Below are positions 20,393-32,259 of a stretch of 64,000 bases of DNA, piece after piece. The stretch is taken from NCBI GenBank assembly GCA_022036555.1, contig CM039123.1, forward strand, positions 8,619,217-8,683,216, given 5' to 3'. Position 1 is the stretch's first letter; each line of letters begins with the position of its first letter. The translations under genes were made by a program, and so were the position numbers. The DNA comes from Microstegium vimineum (lineage: Eukaryota; Streptophyta; Magnoliopsida; Poales; Poaceae). The notes beneath the pieces are model-generated. The model did no database searches. It was not told where the DNA came from and saw only the letters and a list, made by a program, of their open reading frames with translations.

Positions 20393-22286
20393 ACTTGGAT
20401 TTCCTCTAATTCCTCCTTAAGCTTAGAGATTATTAGTGTGATCTTAGGATTTAGGTTATTTATTATTTCATCCATTTCTTCATCAGTAGAACCCTCATCA
20501 CAAGATGTATCACTAATATCACTACTAGAAGCATCATGAGAAGGAGGAAGGGGTTTTGCTTTTGATTTTACCTTCTCACCATTTGCCATAAGACAAATGT
20601 GAGGGGAGTAATAGTCATCATCATCACTTATGTTGTTGAAGAGCTTCGGTGTAGAGGATGGCTCTTGGATAGCAATGGTTGCAAGCTTCTCATCCTCATT
20701 ACGTTGGCTCTCTAGTGATGAGTCCCACTCATGACCAATGTGGGCTTCACCCACTTGCTTGAATCTTCTCTTGTTCTCAAACTTGTCATCTTGTCTTTCT
20801 TTCTTGTGGAAGCCATCTTTCTTATCATTTGGGAACTTAGCAATAAAATGCTCGGTACTCCCACAATTGTAGCAAGTTCTCTTCTTCTTGCTAGGGAATT
20901 TTCTCTTCACAAACTTGTACCCATTTTGCTTCAAGCCCTTGTTGTACTTCTTGATGAAGAATGCCATATCTTTGATCTCTTCAAAATCAACCCCATCATC
21001 TTCATCATCACTTGAGGAGGAGGTGGAGTCATCTTCTAGTTGCACTTTCTTCATTTTATTGGGCTTGCTTGTAGATGCTTGCTTGCTGCCCTCTTTCTTG
21101 CTTGGAAAAATTTTCTTGGTTGCTTTGCTTGACTTGAGAGCCACATCCTTTATCTTCATGCCATCAAGCTTAGATTGCAACTCTCCAAGCTTTCTTCTCC
21201 CATTTGCTTCCTCTCTTTGCATATCAAAGGTCAACAATCTTCCAAGCACATCATTGGGAGTGAAGTGCTCAAACTTCTTATCTCTAATTAGGGTGACCAC
21301 AGTCTCATTTCTAGGTGAGTAAGCTTCCAACATGATTTTCACCACTTTGTGATCATTGAGCTCCTCACAACCATATCCTCTAATTTTGCCAACCATGATC
21401 ATCAACCGGTCAAACATCTCCTGTGGCCCTTCACCATCCACAATCACAAACCTATTGAGCTTGGCCATCATCAAATCAATCTTTGCCTTTATCACCTTAT
21501 CTACACCTTCATGAGCTAGGTGTAGGGTGTCCCAAATTTGCTTGGCCACATCCACATTCATCACTCTATTGTACTCATTTCCATCCAAGGCACTAAGGAG
21601 GATGCTTGTAGCTTGAGCATTGAGATGGACAGCAATCATCTCCTCATTTGTTGGCTCTTCGGGATCCTCCGGCATCTGCACACCCTTCACAACAATCTCC
21701 CAAAGGCCGAGGTGAAGACCAATAAGGTAAGCCTTCATCAAATGCTTCCACTTAGCAAAGTTAGTCCCATCGAAATGAGGCAACTTGTCGGTGGGAACAT
21801 TTACAAAAGACTTACGGTCTCGGTTAGTCAAATAAGAATAATTGAAAGAGACAGCGGAGTAATTTTTCTTGTTGTTGCTGCTACCATCTTCCTTCTCCTT
21901 CTTCTTCTTTCCACCCTTGGAGTCGTAGTAGGATGCATCATCATCTCCATCATCCGAGCTATTTGATAGCTCACTAGATGAAGCATCCTTGACCTTCTTC
22001 TCTTCCTTTCTTGCTCTTGCTGCCCTTCTCTTTACTCTTTCTTCTCTCTTGATTCTTCTCTCTTCCTTTCTTTCCTTCTTCTCTTGTTTTCTTTTCTCTT
22101 CTCTTTTTTTTCTCTAAGTGCTCTTCTTTCTTTCTTTGCTTGTAACTTGTCCTCGTCAGTGGCCTTGGCAGCGGGAAGTGAGGAGTAGCTTGAGGCAGAT
22201 ACCACACTGCTGCTCGCATCTTCCACAATCACCTTGTCCGCTGCCTCACCACCTTTTACTCCCCCAGAGCCTTGACCGCTTTCCAT
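20393..22286 (-). pseudogene. Sirevirus gag, frameshifted and 3'-truncated
   Basis: The probable start is at 22286 (MESGQGSGGVKGGEAADK), just after the primer-binding site. A Lys/Arg/Glu-rich stretch follows, and the frame changes in purine-rich DNA around 22030-22110. The main frame 21831-20393 has DKLPHFDGTNFAKWKHLM, a gag core of the UBN2/Retrotran_gag type, and a zinc knuckle CYNCGSTEHFIAKF whose last Cys is Phe (about 20833). A C-terminal coil-like stretch (LIISKLKEELEEIQ) reaches the deletion junction. Residues beyond that come from chromovirus LTR. Structural protein; not functional here. Confidence 0.85.
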
Positions 22287-22321
22287 AGTTCACGCGGTGA
22301 AGCGTATACAAAGTAACCAAC

Positions 22322-22333
22322 GCTCTGATACCA
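22322..22333 (-). other. Primer-binding site of the minus-strand Sirevirus
   Basis: The minus strand reads TGGTATCAGAGC, a perfect initiator tRNA-Met complement, two bases from the LTR end. Confidence 0.88.
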
Positions 22334-22335
22334 CT

Positions 22336-23509
22336 TGTAGGATCTATGGAAGGGTAAATAGCCTAGAGGGGGTGAATAGGCCTGTAAAAATTCAACTCAA
22401 ACAGAAGTCAAATGCCAGGGCGGCACTGCCGGCCTATGAAAATTAAGCATAATGAGACGAGGTTTGGCAGAGAGATACTATGCACCAAGATGAGTGCTTC
22501 CCTGCAAAAATCAACACAAGAACCAGCTCGAAGATTGGTTACCACAGATATGGTTCTTTTGTTCGAATCACTAACACAGACCCTAGCACAAGATATATTG
22601 CAAGAAATAAACCCTAGGGGACCAGCACACAAGACACAAGGATTTATCTTGTGGTTCAGCTCGCCACCAAGGCTTGCCTAAGTCCACGTTGTTGAGGTGC
22701 CACAAAGGCTAGGAGATTTGCAACTCCCACTCGGTCTCAAGTCAAGGAAGTGAATCCTTGATATGAGGGGTAATTCCTTAGCTTCACACAGCGATTACAA
22801 ACCTCCCTAGGCTGCCACAAGCGAGGAGCAAGCTCTAGGGCGACGCCTAGCCGGCTAGGAGCAAGATCCAAGGGTAACAAACCCTAGCACCGCTAGCCAA
22901 ACGAGAACCACAAGCTCTTAGACTTTGGGAAGTAGTAGATCCGCTCTCTAGAAGTGTTTTGCTGCCTTTTCCCTCAAGAATCTATGGTTGGAAGTGGGAT
23001 TGCTTGGAGGGTGAAGGTCAACAATGGAGTGAGAGAGAGGGAGAGAGAGCTCTGTTTCAAACTATCGGATTCGGAGAAAGACGAAGGGGTACTCAACTGG
23101 TGAGGTGGAGACCGTTCCAGCGGGTATTTATAGTCAAGGAAATCTGCTAGAAATAGAGGGCGGCACTGCCGCCCTAGCTCAGTGTGTCTGCTGGATCTGG
23201 AATTTGGACTGGACACTGAGTTAGCTGAGTGCATGTCTGAGATAGAGGTTTGAGCATGTGATTCACATCTGACCAAACTGCACTAGAATCCCCCTTAATA
23301 GTACGGCATACCTATACTCAAATTCAAACCATAAATGAATTTAAAACTTTGATGAGTAGAGAAGCCATCATAAGAATTGAGGTACCTCCACCTTCTCTAT
23401 ATCTTCCTCTTTTTATTATTACCTGCTTGTTATCTCAATGATTCTCATTAGATCTTGAATTAAGCGGTCATCAACACCAAAACCCACTTAGGGCTTGATT
23501 GCACTTTCA
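22336..23509 (-). repeat. 5' LTR of the minus-strand Sirevirus
   Basis: On the minus strand it starts TGAAAGTGCAATCAAGCCC and ends GATCCTACA (1,174 bp). A TATA-like CTATAAATACC lies at about 23120-23133. Two copies of the palindrome GGCGGCACTGCCG occur (about 22418 and 23159), the first downstream and the second upstream of the TATA box. Confidence 0.88.
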
Positions 23510-24257
23510 AAAAGGCATTAGCACTCCAATGAGCACTAATGGACACTTGGATAGTGATGCTAGTGGCAATATGGTGGATCAAAAATTGTATCGGTCTATG
23601 ATTGGAAGCTTACTTTATGTGACCGCTTCGAGGCCAGATGTCATGTTTAGTGTATGCATGTGTGCAAGATTCCAAGCCTCACCAAAAGAGAGTCACTTGA
23701 AGGCTACAAAGAGAATTGTGAGGTACTTGAAGCATACACAAGATGTTGGATTGTGGTATCCCAAGGGGTGTAACTTTGAGTTGATTGGATATTCGGACTC
23801 CGATTATGCGGGATGCAAGGTTGATAGAAAGAGCACATCGGGTACATGTTAATTGCTAGGCATGTCACTTGTATCTTGGTCATCAAAGAAGCAAAATAGT
23901 GTTGCACTCTCTACCGCCGAAGCCGAATACATAAGTGCGGGTAGTTGTTGTGCTCAATTGCTTTGGATGAAGGCAACTTTGAATGACTATGGGATCAATT
24001 TCAAGCAAGTGTCATTGCTATGTGACAATGAAAGTGCGGTGAAGCTAACCAACAATCCGGTCCAACATTCAAGAACCAAGCACATTGACATAAGGCACCA
24101 CTTCATAAGGGATCATCAACAAAAGGGTTATATTACAATTACAAGTGTTGGCACCGATGATCAACTTGCCGATATATTCACCAAGCCACTTGATGAGAAG
24201 AGATTTTGCAAGCTAAGGAATAAATTGAACATTCTTGATTTCTCAAACATGTGTTGA
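23510..24257 (+). pseudogene. Ty1/copia reverse transcriptase C-terminus and RNase H remnant
   Basis: One frame with KGISTPMSTNGHLDSD, LYRSMIGSLLYVTASRPD, GYSDSDYAGCKVDRKSTSG, WSSKKQNSVALSTAEAEY, LLCDNESAVKLTNNPVQH, RTKHIDIRHHFIRDHQQKG and LADIFTKPLDEKRF. This is the canonical end of copia pol. A TAA at 23850-23852 interrupts it after TSGTC, where related proteins have Gln. The 5' edge is the LTR boundary of the inserted minus-strand element. Confidence 0.92.
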
Positions 24258-25199
24258 TGCACCCTAATATATGACATGCCTCTCCTTCGAGCAAAGCAAG
24301 GTAAAAGTTGATTGACATGTCATACATCCAATATTAGGACTTGTTAGTGCATCTAGACATCAATTCATTAGGCTCATTCATGAAAATCAAATGCTTTGAT
24401 GCTTATATGGTACCACTATTACTTCTATGCTTGATATGATCTAGTGGTAGCATATGACATATTTGTAGGCTTGCAATCCTAGTGTTTGATCTAGAATATG
24501 AACTTCAAATACTTAGCTCAACATGGGCAAGATAACCATTCTAGGATGTGTGAACAAGCTTGTCCATGGTTTAAATCGAGTTAAATATTTGGGGTAAGTA
24601 ATCTAGATTGAACCACAACTAAGCTTCTCTCCAATAATCAACTCTTTGAGCACATCTTTTATGATAATAGATGACAAAGGGGGAGAAGTAAGTACCACAA
24701 AGAAAAAAAATTTGAAAATTTTAAAAATGGAAGCACACAAGTAGGGGGAGCAAGCCTATGAATCGAGTTGTTGCATATCTTTGTGCATTCATAAGTGCTT
24801 GCTTGCATATGTTCTTATTTTCATAACATGCTTGTGTGGTGAATGATAGAAACTTAAATGATGTGGTGCTTGAAGAACTAGCATGCTTAGGCCCGTATAT
24901 TTTCAAGTGGTATCTAGTTCTCTCAAGTTGTTTTCAAGTGGTTTCTAGGCATTCATGGTGCTAAGGATGGTATAATATGGCACTCCGATTGGTATCACGC
25001 TTCAAAGGTCCATTCTTTATACCTTAGCATCATTTGGTAGCATTCACTCTCCCACAATTCCTATTCATGCATATGTGATCAAAATGATCCAAACTCATAT
25101 ATCACATATGTAGGGGGAGCTAATAATACCAAAGTTCAAATTTTCATTATATATATTCATTTGTGAAAGGTTGTCATCAATTACCAAAAATGGGGAGAT
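24258..25199 (+). other. Non-coding 3' internal region of the plus-strand Sirevirus with polypurine tract
   Basis: No open frame of note. GGGGGAGAAGTAAG at 24679 and GTAGGGGGAGC stretches at 24743 and 25110 are purine-rich islands. The terminal polypurine tract AAAAATGGGGAGAT lies at 25186-25199, next to the LTR. Confidence 0.7.
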
Positions 25200-27131
25200 T
25201 GAAAGCCCAAGTTTGGTTTTGGTTAATTGATGAAACCTATGGACTAACCCTACTTGCTAAGTGCATGATGTAGCTAGGGTGATCCAATGTGATAAGTGGA
25301 GCTAGATGAAGGATCATGATAGATCAAGTGCTCCATGACTAAGGAAAAGAAGAAAGAGAAAAACAAAAATGGGCTCAAGGCAAAGGTATATCATAGGGCC
25401 ATTTTTGGTTTAGTGATCAAGACACTATAGAGAGTGTGATCACATTTAGGATAGATAGTCATACTATCAAGAAGGGAAAACTTGTTTTGATTGCGGTTAT
25501 TATGTGCCATTAGGTTTGCATTGCATACATAAAATGAACCTAAGTGACATGAAAATAGAATTAAATCCAAGATAATTTAATGAGAAAGCTAACACAGGGC
25601 ATAAGTGATTGAAACACTTGGTGTTAGCACTTGAAGACTTGGAGAAGAAGAGGCAGCTCGGTTTGGCACTCAACAGAGCTCCGGACGCAGGTCCGGACAC
25701 TAGTCAGATGCTGTCCGGACCAACGCAGAGCGTCCGGAGGCAAACCCTCGCTCTCGGCTGAAATAGGACAGAAGGTCCGGACGCTGATGTGTGTCCGGAC
25801 GCTAACTCCGGACACGCGTCCGGATGAAAGGCGCTCACTAGATGCTCTCTGCATAGCGTCCGGACGCTAAGTGTCGTCCGGACGGTGAACTCTGGACGTG
25901 CGTCCGGGCATTTGGCGCTCTCTGGACCCTCTCTGCATAGGGTCCGGACGCAAGCGACAGTGAGTCCGGACCGGACTGCACCCAGCGTCCAGAGCCACGT
26001 GTCGAGCAGAGACAAGCGCGGGAACGAGCTGGTTCAAACCGTCGAGCGACCAGACGCGTGGTCATTGGTCCGGACCACGCATGGCTAGCATCCGGAGGTC
26101 GCGTCTGGACTCATCTACAGAGGCTCTGCAGCACAACTGGTGAAGGGTCCGGACGCTATCAATGGTCCGGACCCCAGGTGAAGTAGCGTCCGGAGCTACG
26201 CAGACAGCTGAGATCAAGGAGGCAAACGGCTAGTTTGTTGGTGGTGGCTATTTATATGTTTTGGCCGGCTCCTAGGGCACTCTCTTGCACCTCCCATTCA
26301 TTTGACATACTTGTGCTTGCTTGAGAAGGCCCCCAACTCATCTCTCTTTTCTTTGCTTGCTAATTCATGAGAGTTTGAGTGAACCAAGTGCTTGATCTTT
26401 GCATTGCATCTTAGTGGCACTTGATCATCATCATCACCGCGGGATTTCTTGTTATTCTTGGTGTTTGCCAACACCTAGACGGCTTGGCGATTGTGGAGAA
26501 GCTTCGGCACGTGTTGGTGATTGTTCGTGGCCGGCTTCATCGATTGTGAGAGGGCTTGTACCCACCTCGGCGGAGCGCCAAAGGGTAACTCTAGTGGATT
26601 TCTCGTGTCATTGAGTTACTCTCATTTGGGTGGATTCTTGTGGCGCCCGGGTAGTGGGCTAGGCTTGTGATTGCCTATTAGCCACCGAATCACCATTTGA
26701 GTAGTCGATACAACGGGGACTAGCTTGGTGGCAACCAAGTGAACCTCGGGAGAAAAATCATTGTGTCATCGTGTCTCCCTGTTACTCTTTGGTATTCTTG
26801 TGATTGATTCTTCATATTGTCATCCCTACTTCACAAGGCATCGGTATAACAATCACATCTATCCTTTGCATTTACTTTCTTCCTTATCTTGTCTAGTTAG
26901 CTTGCTAGTTAGTTCCTTTTTTAGTTGTTCTAGCTTGCTTGAGCTAAGTGCCTTAGGTTCTTGCTATTGTGTGTAGGCACTTAGTTAACTAGAATTGCTT
27001 GGATAGGTGGCTTTCCACCCCTAGTAGAGCTAGAGCAAAAAGCTTCGCTTTAGTGTTATCTAACCTTTTGCTCTAGTGGTTTGTAGGATTTTTATAGGCT
27101 ACCCCCCCTCTAGCCATCTAGGACCTTTCAA
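25200..27131 (+). repeat. 3' LTR of the plus-strand Sirevirus
   Basis: Runs from TGAAAGCCCAAG to ACCTTTCA, 1,932 bp. Between 25680 and 26200 there are about a dozen GTCCGGAC/GCGTCCGG palindromic motifs, followed by the TATA-like CTATTTATATG at about 26248. The putative downstream target duplication is ACGCC (27132-27136); its partner was lost. Confidence 0.88.
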
Positions 27132-27459
27132 CGCCTCCGGTGGTATTATGTGAATTCAATAATTATTCGTGTTGTTTTCTGAACATCACTCTAAAGGAGT
27201 GTTGTTTTTTGAATTCCCTTCTGGTTTGTTTGGAGAGTTTTCTATTTTGGAGACCCTCTAAACCATTGATTTCTTCTGGTTAGACTGGCCCAAGGGCTTT
27301 GTCTAATTACCTTCCTAACTTTGGCCTCTTGCCTCTCCTTGACACCGAATGAAATCAAGTTACGGTTTACAGATCTAGTAGTGGAAGTGGTTAAATGTAC
27401 TAGAGTCAATTACCTACAAACCACGCACTATATAAAAGATCCAAGTTCCTGGTGGCGAC
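27132..27459. other. Intergenic sequence, nothing recognised
   Basis: AT-rich sequence without a convincing open frame or terminal repeat. Confidence 0.4.
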
Positions 27460-28172
27460 AGCCAAGCGGTTCCGAACTCTCTCGTCCTACTACAGTCCAG
27501 AGAGGTGAAAGCGAGCGCCCCCGTCTCCGCCGGGGGAGCCGACGGTCTTCCTCGCCTCCAATGGCCTATGGGCCTTTGCGAGGTAGTGAAGACCGCTGGC
27601 CTCCTACCGGTCGGAGGTGTAGGTCCTAGTAGATCTAGGTTTAGGTTTCTTTCAGCGGCGTCTAGGCGGCGGCGGCGACGTCATGGAATAAGGTCCTCTC
27701 GTGCTCTCCCCCGTCTCGCCGACGCTCTTCTCCGGAGTGATGGTTTGGGATGATGTGGCAGCAAGGGTGGTGGATCGAGCTCGAGTTTCCCGCGGCGCGA
27801 GCCGACGGCGAGCTTCGATTCAAGTTTGGAGGTGCTCGGGGCGCGTCCCTGGTCGACGTTTTTTCTTCGATGAAATCGTCCCGGCCTTGGCGTTGGGCGA
27901 CTACTGCGACTCGGTAAAGCTTCTATGCGATGGGGCTCCTCCAGATCTGGGCGGCGGGGGGTGCTCCCGACGCAGGAGATGGATGGTGGCGGCATTTGCC
28001 GGCGAGCATGGTGGCCAGGGTCTTTCTTGTGTTTTTGGTTTTTCTAGGGGCTTCCATGCAAAGTTGGAAAACCAATTGTCTCTGTTTCATGTATTTTCGT
28101 ATCTGTATGCGTATGTGTCCGTGTATGTTTTCCTTGTCTAAGTAATACAGATACGTTTATCAAAGAAAAAAG
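27460..28172 (+). repeat. Possible retroposed sequence with A-rich end
   Basis: A GC-rich block rich in GGCGGCGGCGACG-type sequence passes into T-rich DNA and ends ATCAAAGAAAAAAG. This gradient and A-rich tail resemble a 3' part of a plant non-LTR retroposon. The open frames (for example 27701-28141) have no recognisable domain. No target duplication was found. Confidence 0.3.
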
Positions 28173-29390
28173 TTATTGTGACCTTTACGCCATCGTTTCA
28201 TTTTTTTCCCTACCTCTATGCCACTATCGTTAGTAGCTAAATAGAGGTTTAAAATGTCATGTTAGCCCTTGTTGTCTCATTCTCTCCTTTCTCTCTCCCT
28301 ATGCCACTCTGTCCTATTCGCTTGGCTTAGCAATCACCGAAACAATGTTTTTCTCTCATAACAAAACAACTAAAAACGACATCAGCCAACTTATCAGCCA
28401 CTGAAACAATATTGACTTGTCTGATATTTTTTTTCTGGTACTACTAAACAAAAAATAGAAAGATCTTCGTGCGCCAACCTAAACCAAAGGGAATGGTTTT
28501 GAACAATAATCATTTGTATAGGACTGACAAACATGTGCATTTGTAACGAAACGTATAATCTGATTTATGTTACATGTGCCAATGCTAATGAGCTACTACA
28601 TCACTATTTTTGTTAGCTTTAATTGACTTAGCCGAATCTTATAACATCAATAAATTTGAAGGTCCATAATAAATGTTGGTGCAATAAATATAGATAAGGT
28701 CAATTTCAGTGGAGAGTTTCATTGCGTTGTTTTCAAGACCGCTATGTTATGTAAAATGAAATGATTTAGATGAAATAACAGCTCTCAATGCAAAGTTTCA
28801 TTCATGGTTTCATCGACATTTATACTAAAACTCATACATAGTTGGTAATCATAGTGAGAGAGTTTTATCCTCATAAAACTCATTTCTTCTCTCTAATAAA
28901 ATATTACCATATCAACAAAAATATATAATATGTGAGATGTGACATGATATTAAATATAAATGAAAATCTTGTGAAACTTTCACAGAGATGGGTTTAAGAT
29001 TAACATTTTCTTTTGGTAATTAAACTGTTCTTTTATTTCGTCTCAGTCATGCTACACTGGTAAATGGAATACTATTAAAGATACAGGTGGAACAGGCAAA
29101 CATCAAAATGAACATTATTCTGAAATTCAGCCAGCATCGGCACGGCAGGCACGAGCCACCTGGTCTGGTCTAGTGCGGCCCAGCCAACCGTTCGGCACGC
29201 CGCACGCGCACACGACAGACCACCTCCAGTGCCCACTGCTGCCTCTGCCTCGCCACCAAAATGCCGTCGGGAGTCGGGACGACGAACAAGCCAAGCCGGT
29301 GCGCCGTATAAAATCCGAACCAATCGCCACCCCCAAATCCCACCACCACCCTTTCCCCCTTCCACCCTCTCGCGATCTCTCCGGCCCGCC
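28173..29390. other. Upstream intergenic region of the MFS gene, possible MITE
   Basis: AT-rich. 28706-29000 has imperfect inverted ends (CAGTGGAGAGTTTC and GAAACTTTCACAGAG) with AT-rich interior, so it may be a MITE. The last 200 bases become GC-rich and contain the probable promoter and 5' leader. No clear TATA box was assigned. Confidence 0.35.
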
Positions 29391-32259
29391 ATGGAGATGT
29401 TCTACTACCTCGTGTTCGGAGCGCTCGCCGCCATCGTGGCGGCGCTGGAGCTCGGCAAGTCCGGCAAGGACCGAGTCGCCACCTCCCCGACCTTCAACTC
29501 CTTCAAGAACAACTACATCCTCGTCTACTCCCTCATGATGTGTACGCCTCCCTCCTGATTCCTGGTTCCCCTCCCTCGCCCTTCCTCGAATCCCCCGTCG
29601 CGTCGCGGCACTGCGTCCTCCAGATCTGGACTGGGGGGCGCAACGCAATGCAGGTGGTGTTTGGTGGTCTCTTACGTTAACTGTGCTCCGGCGGATGGTG
29701 CAGCTGGGGACTGGCTGCAGGGGCCCTACGTGTACTACCTCTACAGCCAGTACGGCTTCGACAAGGGCGACATCGGCCGCCTCTTCATCGCTGGCTTCGG
29801 TTCCTCCATGCTCTTCGGCACCATCGTCGGATCCCTCGCGGATAAGCAGTGCGTTGCGTGCCCTCCCCCTTCCGTCTTGGCTGAATTCAGTCGATTTCGT
29901 TCTGTTTTGGTGTGGATATGGCGACGAGGCTGATGGATTTTGGGTGGTCAGGGGGCGGAAGAGGGCGTGCGTCACCTACTGCATCACCTACATCCTCAGC
30001 TGCTTCACCAAGCACTCTCCCCAGTACAAAATCCTTATGATTGGCCGCGTCCTTGGAGGCATTGCCACTTCGCTGCTCTTCTCTGCGTTTGAGTCGTGGC
30101 TCGTCGCAGAGCACAACAAGGTAGCTGCCCCAGATCCCTCTCTCCACTGTGATGCTGATACCTCGGAGATGACCTGCTTTAACTTTAATCCTAATCAGCT
30201 CGTCGTTTTCCCCTTGAAAACAGCTACTGTATTAATTACATTTTGGACTTGTTTTGCTCTTGGTTTTGTCTACATTTGCTGCCAGTAGTCGGTATATAGG
30301 TTGACTGAAGATAACAAAAGATGAAATACTGTACTTGGGAGGTTTGACTTCTAGAGTGTCAGTACATTATGTATAAAATGACTTTTCAGGTATAGAAAAT
30401 TGAACTTGCCTGAATTAAAATACAATTATGGTAAGTAATATTCTTTTGGAGGATTGTTGCATTGCAGAACACAGTGCATCAGGATCACTAGGTTGCAGTC
30501 TTGTCACTTGCCAGCTGTCCATTTATATGTTTGGTTTGAAGCCCCTGTCGGCAGATCTGGAGTATCTGCTGTTCACATGCTTGACCAGAACAAGCCAGCA
30601 ACTAAAACTGTGGCCCGGTCCAATTAGATATTTCAGGATGATGGACGCCCCGCTGATAATTAATAAATTTCTGTGCTGAAATGTACATGAATCATGAGAC
30701 GTCCATTGCCCCAATATCATTGCTATGCACTGTTCTTTTTGTCTATAATCAATGTCTGCTGTTTTTATTCTTCTAATGATAAGCCGTTGATGGCATTGTT
30801 TTGTCAATTCCTACATTTTCCCTTTTGTTCTTGCTGACAATCGGCAAATTTACACTGTTATTTTACAGAAAGGATTTGATCCACAATGGTTGTCGATAAC
30901 ATTCTCCAAGGCTATATTTCTTGGCAATGGTCTAGTGGCCATTGTTGCTGGGCTATTTGCAAATTTTCTTGCTGATAACATGGGTTTGGTCCTGTGGCTC
31001 CATTTGATGCTGCTGCTTGCTTCCTAGCAATAGGAATGGCAATTATCTTATCATCATGGGGTGAGAACTACGGAGATTCATCTGACAGCAAGGACTTGAT
31101 AACCCAGTTCAAGGGTGCAGCTAAAGCCATTGCTTCAGGTAGATTTTACCTGTTCTAGTTAGGAAAATAGCTTGCTAAATTTAGTGGGTTTTGAAATTGA
31201 CATGGAAGGAGCTCTCTTGAAATTTCAGACGAGAAGATTGCATTGCTTGGAGCCATACAGTCATTGTTTGAGGGATCAATGTATACTTTTGTTTTTCTGT
31301 GGACTCCTGCTCTGAGCCCAAAGGAAGAGGAAATTCCTCACGGCTTCATATTTGCTACTTTTATGCTTTCCTCGATGCTGGGTAGTTCAATTGCTTCTCG
31401 TTTGTTAGCTCGGAAGCTGAAGGTTGAAGGTTATATGCAAATCGTGTTTACTGTATCGGCCTTTACTCTTTTCCTCCCTGTTGTCACTAATGTAAGTCTG
31501 TTGATCACCTCGTGCAGTCTCTCTCCCCCCCTCTTTCTCTCCTCTCTGACGCTAACATTGCCTGTTTATGTTTTACAGTTCCTAGTACCTCCCTCTGGAG
31601 AGAAAGGTGGTAGCATTTCATTAGGAGGCTGCTTACAGCTTCTTGGTTTCTGTACCTTTTGAGTCATGTGTCGGTATATTTTGGCCATCAATCATGAAGA
31701 TGAGATCTCAATATATTCCCGAGGAGGCAAGAAGCACAATCATGAATTTCTTCCGTATACCACTCAACCTGTTTGTTTGCGTGGTGCTATACAATGTAAG
31801 CAACCAAAAAAACTTGAGAGAAACTCCTATTTCCATAATCATGTTTTATTTTTTAAAAAATACTAACAATGAAGGAACTCAAGGAATCCATAAAGCTGTT
31901 TAGCTGAAACATGTGGATAAATAGAAGTTCCTCGAAAATTTGGTCTATATATTAGGATGTCGTCTCAATTATTATATTTTCTTACAAATGTTGTTGTGCA
32001 GGTAAATGCATTCCCAATAACTGTCATGTTCGGCATGTGCTCCATTTTCCTTTTCATGGCAGCAATCTTGCAGAGGCGCTTAATGGTTGTCTCTGATCTT
32101 CACAGATCGACAAGTATGTTCTCTTTTCTATTTGCTAATATCATAAAGACAATTTTTTCCACCTTCAATCAGATGTAGATCTTATCGGTTTCTAACTATG
32201 ATAATTTTCTTGCAGAAGCAGTAGAGATGACTGCGGAAGATGAGCCTCTGAACCCTTAG
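29391..32259 (+). CDS. MFSD5-like molybdate-anion transporter (MFS), eight exons, two frame errors
   Basis: Exons read as 29391-29541, 29704-29848, 29952-30120, 30869-31138, 31229-31491, 31579-31795, 32002-32113 and 32216-32259, all with GT...AG introns. They total 457 codons including stop, the usual family length. The product begins MEMFYYLVFGALAAIVAALE and contains GDWLQGPYVYYLY, FIAGFGSSMLFGT, IGRVLGGIATSLLFSAFESWL, GPVAPFDAAACFLAIG, QSLFEGSMYTFVFLWTPAL and PEEARSTIMNFFRIPLN. These mark the MFS_5 family, polytopic membrane proteins related to Chlamydomonas MoT2 and animal MFSD5. One G is missing at 30988-30989 and one T is extra at 31657-31660. Each restores the other's shift, but the stretch between is out of frame and meets TAG near 31026. 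Either assembly errors in homopolymers or a recent pseudogene. Confidence 0.88.

Larger units (their letters stand above)
20393..23509 (-). mobile_element. 5' end of a minus-strand Sirevirus (Ty1/copia): LTR, PBS and gag
   Basis: Reading leftward from 23509: a complete LTR (22336-23509), primer-binding site, then gag. Pol and the 3' LTR are absent, and the gag frame stops at the junction with the chromovirus LTR. The outer LTR end at 23509 abuts the RNase H region of another Sirevirus. That fits insertion into the latter followed by a deletion that removed this element's 3' part and the flanking DNA. Confidence 0.85.
23510..27131 (+). mobile_element. 3' end of a plus-strand Sirevirus: RNase H, spacer and 3' LTR
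   Basis: Holds the last part of reverse transcriptase/RNase H, a non-coding spacer (24258-25186), a polypurine tract and a full 3' LTR. Its 5' part is lost to the insertion and deletion at its left. The LTR start (TGAAAGCCCAAGTTTGG) and its TCCGGAC motif differ from the other two Sireviruses here, so it is a separate family. Confidence 0.88.

Noticed and set aside
25680..26200. Restriction or defence-type palindrome array of foreign origin
   Set aside because: The TCCGGAC repeats lie in an LTR upstream of its TATA box, as in other Sireviruses. No foreign gene is present.
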